A stretch of DNA of 16,802 bases from Chloroflexota bacterium. GTDB lineage: Bacteria > Chloroflexota > UBA6077 > FW602-bin22 > JACQUS01. The number at the start of each line of letters is the position of its first letter. The first letter of the stretch is position 1. A model generated the notes under the pieces. The model saw only the letters and a list, made by a program, of their open reading frames with translations. It made no database searches and was not told where the DNA came from. This document shows positions 6,987 to 13,426 of the stretch, piece by piece. The DNA lies in the NCBI GenBank assembly GCA_016210125.1, contig JACQUS010000161.1, positions 1 through 16,802 on the forward strand, read 5' to 3'. The translations under genes and the position numbers were made by a program.

Positions 6987-7074
6987 CCTCAGTACCTTGC
7001 GAACGCCGACGGCCACGACACGATTATCGGCGTCGGGGCTGGCCGCCGTGCCGGCGGAGCTCTGACCTCAGTAC
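6960..7074. repeat. 36-bp direct repeat at a convergent gene junction
   Basis: Positions 6960-6995 and 7039-7074 match at 34 of 36 bases. Copy 1 holds the last codons and TGA of the AOR gene. Copy 2 holds, on the other strand, the last codons and TGA of the permease gene (stop at 7070-7068). Between them is a 43-bp spacer with a weak 6-bp hairpin (CGCCGA/TCGGCG). No T-run follows, so a terminator is not claimed. Confidence 0.8.
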
Positions 7075-7994
7075 AGCAGGCGCGGGTCGAGGATGTCGCG
7101 CAGGCGGTCGCCGACGATGTTGATGGCCAGCACGGTCAGCATGATGGCCAAGCCGGGGAACGTCGCCAGCCACCAGGCGGTCTCCAGGTGCTCGCGCCCG
7201 TCGCTGAGCATGCTGCCCCACGACGGGTTCGGCGGCTGGATACCGAGGCCGATGAAGCTCAGCGCGGCCTCGACGATGATGAGCTGCGCAACATTAAAGG
7301 TCCAGATGACCAGCAGGGGCGAGGCCACGTTCGGCAGGATGTGCAGCAGCAGGATGCGCGGCGCCGGCACGCCGATGGCGTGCGCGGCCAGGATGTACTC
7401 GCGGCGCTTGATGCTCAGCACCTCGGCGTTGGCCACGCGTGCGTACGTCGCCCAACCGAGGATAGCCAGCGTGACCAGCAGCGTCAGCAAATTCGGCCCC
7501 AGCACTGCGATGATGGCGATGGCGACGACCAGATAGGGCATGGCAATCTGCATGTCCGCGAGGCGCATCAGCAGCAGCCCGAGCCAGCCCTCGGCGTAGC
7601 CGGCGTACACGCCGACGAGCGTGCCCGAAACGATGGAGATGAGCGAGGCCCCCAGCGCGAGCGGCAGCGAGATGCGCGCCCCGACGACCAGCCGCGAGAG
7701 GAGGTCGCGGCCCAACTGGTCAGTGCCCATCAGATAGACGAAGCCGTCCCTCTCCCAAAGCGGCGCTTTGAGCCGCGAGATCAGGCTCTGCTGCAACGGA
7801 TCGGCCGGCGCGACCCACGGCGCCAGAACCGCCACGGCGATGACCAGCGCGAGAATGCACAGCCCGACGAGGCTCGGGGCGTCGGTGACGAAGCCGTGAA
7901 CGACCCGCCGGCGCCAGGAGAAGGCGCGCACCCGCACCTCGGCCGGCCGGGCCACGGCCCCAGCGTCCCCCGCCTGCGCGACGCGCACGTTCAC
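7068..7994 (-). CDS. Peptide-type ABC transporter permease, DppC-like
   Basis: A 308-residue inner-membrane permease of the dipeptide/oligopeptide/nickel ABC class. After a basic cytoplasmic N-terminus, LVGLCILALVIAVAVLAPW is the first membrane span, followed by YLMGTDQLGRDLLSRLVVGARISL, the hallmark of DppC/OppC proteins. The ATPase-contacting EAA loop is YILAAHAIGVPAPRILLLHIL. Further spans and ALSFIGLGIQPPNPSWGSML complete the family pattern, ending DRLRDILDPRLLY. The start is GTG at 7994 with a weak ribosome site. It is the last gene of the transport group, and the 413-bp gap from the DppB-type gene is unusually large for such a pair. Confidence 0.9.
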   Translation of the reverse strand: MNVRVAQAGDAGAVARPAEVRVRAFSWRRRVVHGFVTDAPSLVGLCILALVIAVAVLAPWVAPADPLQQSLISRLKAPLWERDGFVYLMGTDQLGRDLLSRLVVGARISLPLALGASLISIVSGTLVGVYAGYAEGWLGLLLMRLADMQIAMPYLVVAIAIIAVLGPNLLTLLVTLAILGWATYARVANAEVLSIKRREYILAAHAIGVPAPRILLLHILPNVASPLLVIWTFNVAQLIIVEAALSFIGLGIQPPNPSWGSMLSDGREHLETAWWLATFPGLAIMLTVLAINIVGDRLRDILDPRLLY

Positions 7995-8097
7995 GAGCCT
8001 GCTCGCTCCGCCGGGGCCATCTCCGCCCGCCTACGTCCGCAGCACCAGGACGCCCCGCCGCGGCCGCGCTCCGAACGCCTCCTCATCGGTGCTCCTT

Positions 8098-8181
8098 GTT
8101 ATACCCGCCGTTATACGCGCCGTTATACGCGCCGTTATACGCGCCGTTATACGCGCCGTCATACCCGCCGTCATACCCGCC
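8098..8181. repeat. 12-bp tandem repeat, seven copies
   Basis: Seven head-to-tail units: GTTATACCCGCC, four exact GTTATACGCGCC, then two GTCATACCCGCC. On the minus strand (the direction of the flanking permease genes) most units read ...GTATAAC or ...GTATGAC, so TATAAC, close to a -10 box, recurs every 12 bp about 105-190 bp upstream of the DppC-type start. The local AT richness is marked compared with the surroundings. Confidence 0.9.
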
Positions 8182-8337
8182 GCTTGATCAGCGAGCGTGT
8201 TTGCCGCACCCCACCCCGAAGGGTTGTGGCGAGAGGCTTCGCCCCTCGGCGCTCCCTCTGCCGAGCCCTGCGCAGATCATGCCCTGCTATGAAAATGGCC
8301 CTGGCGGGCTGCTGCACCCCACCCCGTGAGAGTGATT

Positions 8338-8368
8338 CAAAGGGGGCTTCGGCTCCTTTGGATTCCCC
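8338..8368. repeat. Degenerate hairpin repeat, copy 2
   Basis: CAAAGGGGG, loop CTTCG, then GCTCCTTTG, then GATTCCCC. Arms pair at 7 of 9 positions. Loop and tail match the perfect hairpin at 1-32, so this is a diverged copy. It ends 40 bp from the 3' end of the DppB-type gene. Confidence 0.6.
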
Positions 8369-8407
8369 TTTTCATCCCCGATGATCGCGGCGCACCGCGG
8401 GGCAAAC

Positions 8408-9328
8408 TCATGTGTCGAAGCTGATCCGCGGGTCCAGGAGGCGATAGGTCATGTCGACGAGCAGGTTGATGAGCACGACGCCGACGCCGATGACGAACGC
8501 CGCTGCCTGCACGACCGGGTAGTCGCGGCCCAGGACACTCGACACCATCAGGTGGCCCATGCCCGGCCAGGCGAACACCGTCTCGGTAATGACCGAGCCG
8601 CCGATGAGGAAGCTGACGTCCACGCCGAGGACGGCGACAATGGGCAGCATCATATTGCGCAAGCCGTGGCGGCCGATGATCACGAGCTCGCCCAGGCCCT
8701 TGGCCCGCGCCGTGCGGATGTAGTCCTGCCCCAGCACCTCGATCATGCCCGAGCGGATCAGCCGCGCCTGTCGCGCGATGAGGAACGACGAGAGCGTCAC
8801 CGCCGGGAGGATGAGATGCTCCGGGCCGCCGCGCCCGAAGGACGGCAGCAGCCGCAGGTGCACCGAGAACAGCAAGATGAGCATGATCGCCAGCCAGAAG
8901 ATGGGCACCGACTGTCCCACCAGCGCGCCGACCATGACCAGGAAGCCGCTCAGCCGGCCACGGCGCACGGCCCCGACGATGCCCGCCGGGAAGGCGACCA
9001 CGGCAGTCAGCAGCAGCGCCGCCAGGCCTAGCTCGACCGTCGCCGGCACGCGCTCCCAAACCACGGACAGGGCGTCACGCTGGTAGCGGAACGAGCGGCC
9101 GAAGTCCAGCGCGACCGCGCTCTGCACGAAGCGCACGTACTGCTCATGCACGGGCAAGTCGACGCCGTACTGCCGGCGTGTCTCGGCGATGCGCTCGGGC
9201 GTCGTGTCGAAGCCCACCAGCAAGGCAATCGGATCGCCGGAGAGGCGGATCAGGAAGAACAGCAGGGTGACGAGCGCCCAAACGGCGAGCACGAGGTAGG
9301 CCAGCCGTAGCAGAATGTAGCGCGTCAC
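8408..9328 (-). CDS. Peptide-type ABC transporter permease, DppB-like
   Basis: A 306-residue inner-membrane permease. It opens with the classic DppB start RYILLRLAYLVLAVWALVTLLFFLIRLSGDP, then TPERIAETRRQYGVDLPVHEQYVRFV and LDFGRSF. The EAA loop is YIRTARAKGLGELVIIGRHGLRNMMLP, and it ends with VFAWPGMGHLMVSSVLGRDYPVVQAA and DMTYRLLDPRISF. About six membrane spans are visible. The start is GTG at 9328, 42 bp after the stop of the cysteine hydrolase gene, with AGGGG about 10 nt upstream. It should pair with the DppC-like protein; the two ATP-binding subunits are not in the window. Confidence 0.92.
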   Translation of the reverse strand: MTRYILLRLAYLVLAVWALVTLLFFLIRLSGDPIALLVGFDTTPERIAETRRQYGVDLPVHEQYVRFVQSAVALDFGRSFRYQRDALSVVWERVPATVELGLAALLLTAVVAFPAGIVGAVRRGRLSGFLVMVGALVGQSVPIFWLAIMLILLFSVHLRLLPSFGRGGPEHLILPAVTLSSFLIARQARLIRSGMIEVLGQDYIRTARAKGLGELVIIGRHGLRNMMLPIVAVLGVDVSFLIGGSVITETVFAWPGMGHLMVSSVLGRDYPVVQAAAFVIGVGVVLINLLVDMTYRLLDPRISFDT

Positions 9329-9370
9329 CAGTCGGCGACCCCTTCTGGCACGTGGCCCGGCCCGGTGGCG

Positions 9371-10000
9371 CTATGAGGCCGGCATCGACGCCGGCAGCAG
9401 GGCCGCCTCGAGCTCCGCCGTCGTGACCAGCGTGCCGTAGCCATAGGCGATCGTCTTGAGGGCCCCCTGGTGGCGCTCCACGTCGAAGGCGGCCACCGCA
9501 TCCGTCGGCACGACGATGCGGTAGTCGCGGGCGTAGGCATCGCGGATCGTCGAATCTACGCAGATCTCCGTCGTCACGCCACACACGACGACCGTGTCCA
9601 CTCCTTCGCCGCGGAGGATCACCTCGAGGTTGGTATTGTAGAATGCGCTGTGGCGCGTCTTATCGACGACGTAGTCCTCGGGCGCTGGCGTCAGCTCGTC
9701 GATGACCGCGACATCCCACGTCCCCAGCACCAGCGACCCGATGCGCGGCGCCTCGGCGTAGCGCCGCCGGCGCAGGCCCGAGTCCTTGTAGTCCGGCCGC
9801 GTGACCATGCGCGTGAAGATGACCGGCAGGCCGGCGCGCCGCGCTGCGGCGACCACCCGCGCCACGGGCTCCACCGTCGGCTTGAGCAGGTCGTTGTTCA
9901 GGCCCAGCTTGCGCATCGAGCCATCGTCGCGGATGAAGGCGTTTTGCATGTCGACGACGACGAGCGCGGTGCGGCGCGAGTCGAGGCTCAGCGTGGCCAC
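9371..10000 (-). CDS. Isochorismatase-like cysteine hydrolase
   Basis: A 209-residue soluble hydrolase of the isochorismatase/nicotinamidase superfamily, which cleaves C-N or vinyl-ether bonds through a Cys-Asp-Lys triad. The triad is D17 in VVVDMQNAF, K114 in VDKTRHSAF and C147 in GVTTEICVDST. Length and the C-terminal AYGYGTLVTTAEL are normal. The start is GTG at 10000 behind AGGAGG. The gene lies 12 bp after the binding-protein gene and 42 bp before the DppB-type gene, so it is embedded in the transport operon; the likely role is hydrolysis of an imported amide or related compound. Biuret, carbamoyl or N-carbamoyl amide hydrolases are possible relatives, but nothing in the sequence picks one. 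Confidence 0.9.
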   Translation of the reverse strand: MATLSLDSRRTALVVVDMQNAFIRDDGSMRKLGLNNDLLKPTVEPVARVVAAARRAGLPVIFTRMVTRPDYKDSGLRRRRYAEAPRIGSLVLGTWDVAVIDELTPAPEDYVVDKTRHSAFYNTNLEVILRGEGVDTVVVCGVTTEICVDSTIRDAYARDYRIVVPTDAVAAFDVERHQGALKTIAYGYGTLVTTAELEAALLPASMPAS

Positions 10001-10012
10001 CGGTGTCGCCTC

Positions 10013-11647
10013 CTACGCCGACTTGGCGAGGTCGTCGAGCCACATGAGGCCGTCGGCGCGCGTCTTCACCCCGCTGACCTTCTGGCTATGCACGGCGATA
10101 TACGGCGGCTGGAAACCCGTCACGGTGATGGCGTGGTCGAGCATGGTGCGATTGGCCTGGAGGAGCAAGGGCTCGCGTTTCTTCGGGTCCATCTCCTTCT
10201 GGGCCGTGGCGAGCAGGGCGTTGAAGTCGGCGTTGTTCCAGCCGTACTTGTGAATGGACTGCTTGTCGTCGTAGAACACGAGCTGGTAGGCAACGTCCAT
10301 GCGCAGGTCGTAGGAGTGGCGGAAGATCCAGAGCGGCGCCCGGCCCTGCTCGTACGTCGATAGGAAGAACTGGAGGTTGGTGGCCGCGTCGAGCAGCGTG
10401 AGCTCGACGTCGACTTTGACCTCCCGGAGGTAGTTGACGATGGCCTCCGCCGTAGGCACGGCGTTGACCATGATCACGCGGCTGGACATCATCTTCGCCT
10501 TGAAGCCGTTCGGGAAGCCGGCCTGGGCGAGAAGCTGCCGCGCCTTGGCCGGATCGTACGGGTACTTCGATGGATCGTCGGCCCAGCCGACGGCGCCCGG
10601 GCCGCCAATCAGCCCGTTGCTCAGTCGGGCATAGCCTTGATAGATTTCCTTGACGATCGTCGGCCAGTCGATCGCGTGGGCCATGGCCCGCCGCACCTCG
10701 AGCTTGGCGTGCGGCGTGTTCGCCTGGCCGAAGAGGTCCAGGGCGTAGTTCGCCGCCAGGCTCGTCCACTCGGTCTTGTAGCCGCCGCCTTCAAGGCTCT
10801 TGATCTGGTCCGGCGGCACGCCGTCAATAAGATCGACCTGCCCGGAGCGCAGGGCGGCGATGCGCGCGCTGTCCTCGGTCAGGGCCTGGAGGCGGATCTC
10901 GGCCAGCTTCGGCTTGCGCCAGGAGTTCTCGGCGGTGACCAGCTCGACGAAGCTCTCGCGGCCGAACTCCTTGAGCCGAAACGCGCCCGTGCCGATGGGC
11001 TTGGCGAAGAACGCGTCGGCCGAGCCGGCGGCCTTGAATTCGGCGGCCGGCAGCACGTGGATGCGCGACAGGGTTAGGGCGATGGTCGGCGTGGCGGTCT
11101 TGGCCACCGCGCGGAAGGTGTGGGAGTCGACGATCTCGATGTGGTCGATCTCGCGGACGAGGTTACCAACGGTGAGGCGGTTGGCCGGATCGAGCAGGCG
11201 CTCGAGCGTGAACTTGACGTCCTCTGCGGCCAGCTCACGGCCGTTGTGGAAGGAGATGCCGCGCCGGAGCTTGACCTCTACCGTCTTGTCGTCGACGACC
11301 CGCCAGGACTCCGCCAGCGACGGCTCGACGGCGCCGGTCGCCGTGTTCAGGTTCGTCACGGTGTCCCATACCGCGTGGAAGGGCGTCCGGCCGGGGGTAG
11401 TCTGCTGGGTGCCAGGGTCGAACGCGTTGGTGATCGCCGTGATCCCGTACACCAGGCGGCCGGTCGGCTTGCCCGCCGCGCTCGCCGGCGCCGGCGTCGG
11501 CGACGGCTGCTGCTGGCAGCCAACGAGCGCGAGGCCGGCCACGCCGAGGCCCGCGCGGGCCGCGTCACGAAGGAACTCCCGGCGGTCCCGCCGCCGGGAC
11601 AGCAGTGACCACAGGGCCTGGGTCTGCGCGTCCTCGGTTGGCACCAT
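10013..11647 (-). CDS. Peptide-type ABC substrate-binding lipoprotein
   Basis: A 544-residue family 5 (DppA/OppA-type) extracellular binding protein. The N-terminus has a twin-arginine motif RREFLRD (R22, R23), a hydrophobic segment and a lipobox LVGC with C44, so it is probably a Tat-exported lipoprotein; a Thr/Pro/Ala linker follows. The mature part has the family pattern VEPSLAESWRVVDDKTVEVKLRRGISFHNGRELAAEDVKFTLERLL, then IGTGAFRLKEF, EVRRAMAHAIDW and YDPAKARQLLAQAGFPNGF. The start ATG at 11647 is preceded by AAAGGGGG. It is the first gene of the transport operon, with its own promoter and a structured leader. The ligand is unknown; the family takes peptides, opines, nickel chelates and many other solutes. 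Confidence 0.93.
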   Translation of the reverse strand: MVPTEDAQTQALWSLLSRRRDRREFLRDAARAGLGVAGLALVGCQQQPSPTPAPASAAGKPTGRLVYGITAITNAFDPGTQQTTPGRTPFHAVWDTVTNLNTATGAVEPSLAESWRVVDDKTVEVKLRRGISFHNGRELAAEDVKFTLERLLDPANRLTVGNLVREIDHIEIVDSHTFRAVAKTATPTIALTLSRIHVLPAAEFKAAGSADAFFAKPIGTGAFRLKEFGRESFVELVTAENSWRKPKLAEIRLQALTEDSARIAALRSGQVDLIDGVPPDQIKSLEGGGYKTEWTSLAANYALDLFGQANTPHAKLEVRRAMAHAIDWPTIVKEIYQGYARLSNGLIGGPGAVGWADDPSKYPYDPAKARQLLAQAGFPNGFKAKMMSSRVIMVNAVPTAEAIVNYLREVKVDVELTLLDAATNLQFFLSTYEQGRAPLWIFRHSYDLRMDVAYQLVFYDDKQSIHKYGWNNADFNALLATAQKEMDPKKREPLLLQANRTMLDHAITVTGFQPPYIAVHSQKVSGVKTRADGLMWLDDLAKSA

Positions 11648-11682
11648 GCACCCCCTTTGCGTGCCCTCTCCATCCTCTCGGC

Positions 11683-11756
11683 AAAAAACCCACGTCCCAG
11701 ACGGCGTAGGCAGAGGCGACCGCCCCGCGCCTCTGCACGAGCCGCACCCCTACGCC
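11683..11756 (-). promoter_or_regulatory. Structured mRNA leader, possible attenuator
   Basis: On the minus strand GGCGTAGG (11756-11749) pairs with CCTACGCC (11710-11703), enclosing a perfect 9-bp hairpin GCAGAGGCG/CGCCTCTGC (11736-11728 with 11718-11710; the arms share one base at 11710). Downstream are a small CGTC-TGG-GACG hairpin and a T6 run (11688-11683), 36 nt before the ATG. The arrangement resembles a leader that could attenuate transcription. No known riboswitch core was recognised. Confidence 0.4.
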
Positions 11757-11788
11757 CCTCCCAGGCGAAGCACCCGCCACCGACGAGG

Positions 11789-11816
11789 GCCACGAGGAGC
11801 GCATCACCCTCGTGGC
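11789..11816. promoter_or_regulatory. Perfect inverted repeat, candidate operator
   Basis: GCCACGAGG (11789-11797) and its exact complement CCTCGTGGC (11808-11816), with a 10-bp gap. It lies just downstream of the predicted transcription start of the binding-protein operon (about +4 to +31). It could bind a dimeric repressor or form a 5'-end mRNA hairpin. Confidence 0.5.
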
Positions 11817-11826
11817 GCGCTAGTAC

Positions 11827-11856
11827 ATTCTAGTGACGCGCGAAGGCGACCGTCAA
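11827..11856 (-). promoter_or_regulatory. Promoter of the transport operon
   Basis: Minus-strand TTGACG (11856-11851), 18-bp spacer, TAGAAT (11832-11827). The -10 box lies in an imperfect palindrome with two CTAG motifs (11820-11823 and 11830-11833). The leader to the ATG at 11647 is about 170 nt. Confidence 0.6.
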
Positions 11857-11888
11857 GGGCCTGCGGCCCTGAGCGCGACGGCACACGC

Positions 11889-11917
11889 TTGACGCGCGGC
11901 CACCCGTCGACTATCGT
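11889..11917 (+). promoter_or_regulatory. Promoter of the nitronate monooxygenase unit
   Basis: TTGACG (11889-11894), 17-bp spacer, TATCGT (11912-11917). The start of transcription is expected near 11924, which includes the possible leader peptide at 12011-12058 in the mRNA. Confidence 0.5.
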
Positions 11918-12010
11918 GACGCCACAAACCGCGGAGCCGTGCTCTCGACGCCGCCGGCAAGCGACGTGGGCGTCCTCGCCACGCGCACATCGGGAGAGGA
12001 GGGTGCGTTC

Positions 12011-12058
12011 GTGCGCGGTCGTCTACCACTCTGCACCACGCTTGTGGCCACGGCGTAG
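12011..12058 (+). CDS. Possible 15-residue leader peptide
   Basis: A GTG start 8 nt after a strong AGGAGG site (11997-12002) opens a 15-codon frame, MRGRLPLCTTLVATA, ending in TAG 5 nt before the ATG of the next gene. That gene has only a weak ribosome site (AGG, 4 nt before ATG). A strong site feeding a tiny frame that stops just before a weakly initiated gene suggests translational coupling or leader control. It may be chance; no conservation can be tested here. Confidence 0.35.
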   Translation: MRGRLPLCTTLVATA

Positions 12059-12063
12059 GTTCG

Positions 12064-13215
12064 ATGTCCGCGACACCCTCAGGCGTGCTACGCACGCCGC
12101 TGTGTGATCTGCTGGGGATCGAGCATCCGGTCCTTCAGGCGGGGATGGGCAAGTCGAAGGGGCTGGTGACGTCGCCGGCGCTCGTCGCCGCCGTCTCCGA
12201 GGCCGGCGGACTCGGCTGCCTCGGCGGCACCGGGCTCGACCCCGAGGAGCTGCGCGAGACTATTCGCGAGCTCCGCCGGCTGACCAGCCGGCCCTTCGCC
12301 GTCGACCTGCTCTTGCCGGCCAAGCTCGCGGCGGCCGACCAGTCCCTGGAGCGGCTCCGCGCTCTGTTGGAGCGCGAGTATCCGGCGCATGTGCGCTTCG
12401 TCGAGCGCTTACGCGAGCGCTACGCGCTGCCGAAGGCCCAGCTCGAGCGCGAGTATATGGTCTCAGAGCCGCTCATTCGGCAGCAGGTCGCCGCCGTGCT
12501 CGACGAGCGCGTGCCGGTCTTCGTCGCCGGGCTCGGCGATCCGACCGAGGTCGTGCCCGAGGCACACGCCCGCGGGATGCTCGTCGTCGGGATTGCCGGG
12601 TCGGTGCGCAACGCCGTGCGCCAGCGCGCCGCCGGCGTCGACCTGGTCATCGCCCAGGGCCACGAGGCCGGCGGGCACACCGGGGCCATCGCCTCGCTGG
12701 TGCTCGTGCCGCAGGTGGTCGACGCGCTGCGCCCGCTGCCGGTCGTGGCCGCCGGGGGCATTGCCGACGGGCGTGGCGTCGCCGCGGCGCTGGTGCTTGG
12801 GGCTGTCGGCGTCTGGTGCGGCACGGTCTTCCTCTTTGCCGAGGAGGCCTGGCTAGACGACGCGCACCGCCGGCAGCTTGACGCCGCCGGCGCTGAGGAC
12901 CTGGTCGTCTCGCGCACGTATACCGGCAAGACGGCACGGGTGTACAGGAACGAGGTCGTCGCGGCGTGGGCTCAGTCCGGGCTGGAGCCGCTGCCGATGC
13001 CGCTCCAGTGGGCGCTGATGAGCGACTTCGTCGCCGCAGCCGAGGCCGCCGGGCGCGAGGACCTGGCCACCAACCCGGCCGGCCAGGTGGCCGGCACGCT
13101 GCGCGGCCTGCGCCCCGCGCGCCAGATCGTGGCCGGCCTGGTCGACGGGGCGCGCCAGGCCATCGGCCGGCTGGGCGACTACACGCGCACGGAGGCGCGG
13201 CGGGGCGTGCCGTAG
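12064..13215 (+). CDS. Nitronate monooxygenase-family flavoprotein
   Basis: A 383-residue FMN-dependent TIM-barrel protein of the nitronate monooxygenase (2-nitropropane dioxygenase-like) family, which oxidises alkyl nitronates. Some relatives reduce enoyl groups or have unknown roles. The N-terminal TPLCDLLGIEHPVLQAGMG is the usual start. VVGIAGSVRNAVRQRAAGVDLVIAQGHEAGGHTG (175-207) contains the FMN-phosphate GHEAGGH motif with H200, and VVAAGGIADGRGVAAALVLGAVGV is the second phosphate-binding loop. The C-terminal SRTYTGKTARVYRNEVV is also family-typical. An insert of about 50 charged residues (90-140) follows the DLLLP strand. It starts a plus-strand group followed by Rid and MaoC-type genes; the physiological substrate is unknown. 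Confidence 0.9.
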   Translation: MSATPSGVLRTPLCDLLGIEHPVLQAGMGKSKGLVTSPALVAAVSEAGGLGCLGGTGLDPEELRETIRELRRLTSRPFAVDLLLPAKLAAADQSLERLRALLEREYPAHVRFVERLRERYALPKAQLEREYMVSEPLIRQQVAAVLDERVPVFVAGLGDPTEVVPEAHARGMLVVGIAGSVRNAVRQRAAGVDLVIAQGHEAGGHTGAIASLVLVPQVVDALRPLPVVAAGGIADGRGVAAALVLGAVGVWCGTVFLFAEEAWLDDAHRRQLDAAGAEDLVVSRTYTGKTARVYRNEVVAAWAQSGLEPLPMPLQWALMSDFVAAAEAAGREDLATNPAGQVAGTLRGLRPARQIVAGLVDGARQAIGRLGDYTRTEARRGVP

Positions 13216-13426
13216 GTCCTGGGGTGTTGCGCAGCTCCGCGCCGGACGGGAGCGAGGAATGAAGCGGCCCTCGCGCGGCCGGAGGCGTGCGCGAGGGCAA
13301 AGCCCCTCTGGCGTAGCAGGTGATCATCGCTCAAAGAGGCGACCTCCGCGGGCGGCATCCTGCAGCAGCTTCGAAGCAAGCGGGCGCGGCGAGCAGCCGC
13401 GCGGACAGCGAAGGACGGAGGACTAG
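13216..13426 (+). other. Intergenic region with a strong hairpin
   Basis: 210 bp between the monooxygenase and triple-Rid genes. It has a perfect 10-bp stem, 13267-13276 with 13289-13298 (arm GCCCTCGCGC, 12-nt loop). It has no T-run, so an intrinsic terminator is unlikely. A second possible pairing CCTCT/AGAGG encloses 13305-13341. An excellent GGAGG ribosome site precedes the next gene. Confidence 0.45.

Larger units (their letters stand above)
7995..8407. other. Intergenic region between the two permease genes
   Basis: No gene is supported here. It contains the seven-copy 12-bp tandem repeat (8098-8181), then a repeat-rich stretch: GCACCCCACCCC occurs around 8206 and 8314, a hairpin GAGAGGCTTCGCCCCTC near 8231, and an imperfect hairpin repeat at 8338-8368. 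An open frame reading TYR/PRO-type repeats on the plus strand is an artefact of the tandem repeat. Confidence 0.6.
11648..12063. other. Divergent regulatory region with structured leaders
   Basis: About 415 bp between the binding-protein gene (minus) and the nitronate monooxygenase gene (plus). It holds one promoter for each direction, a perfect operator-like inverted repeat, a nested hairpin in the minus-strand leader, a T6 run near the binding-protein start, and a possible 15-codon leader peptide on the plus strand. All are listed separately. The -35 elements of the two promoters are about 33 bp apart. Confidence 0.6.

Noticed and set aside
7188..8384. Plus-strand frames across the tandem repeat (including a TTG-start frame at 8096-8329 with LYAP repeats)
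   Set aside because: The repeated peptide comes only from the 12-bp tandem repeat; the rest is antisense to the permease gene or lies in intergenic repeats.
13267..13298. Intrinsic terminator after the nitronate monooxygenase gene
   Set aside because: The 10-bp stem is strong but is followed by CAAAGCCCC with no T-run, so it is listed only as a hairpin.
13216..13426. T-box riboswitch upstream of the triple-Rid gene
   Set aside because: A stretch resembling AAGAGG...CCGCGGG is present but the required TGGN bulge and stem I features are absent, and the downstream gene is not a T-box type target.
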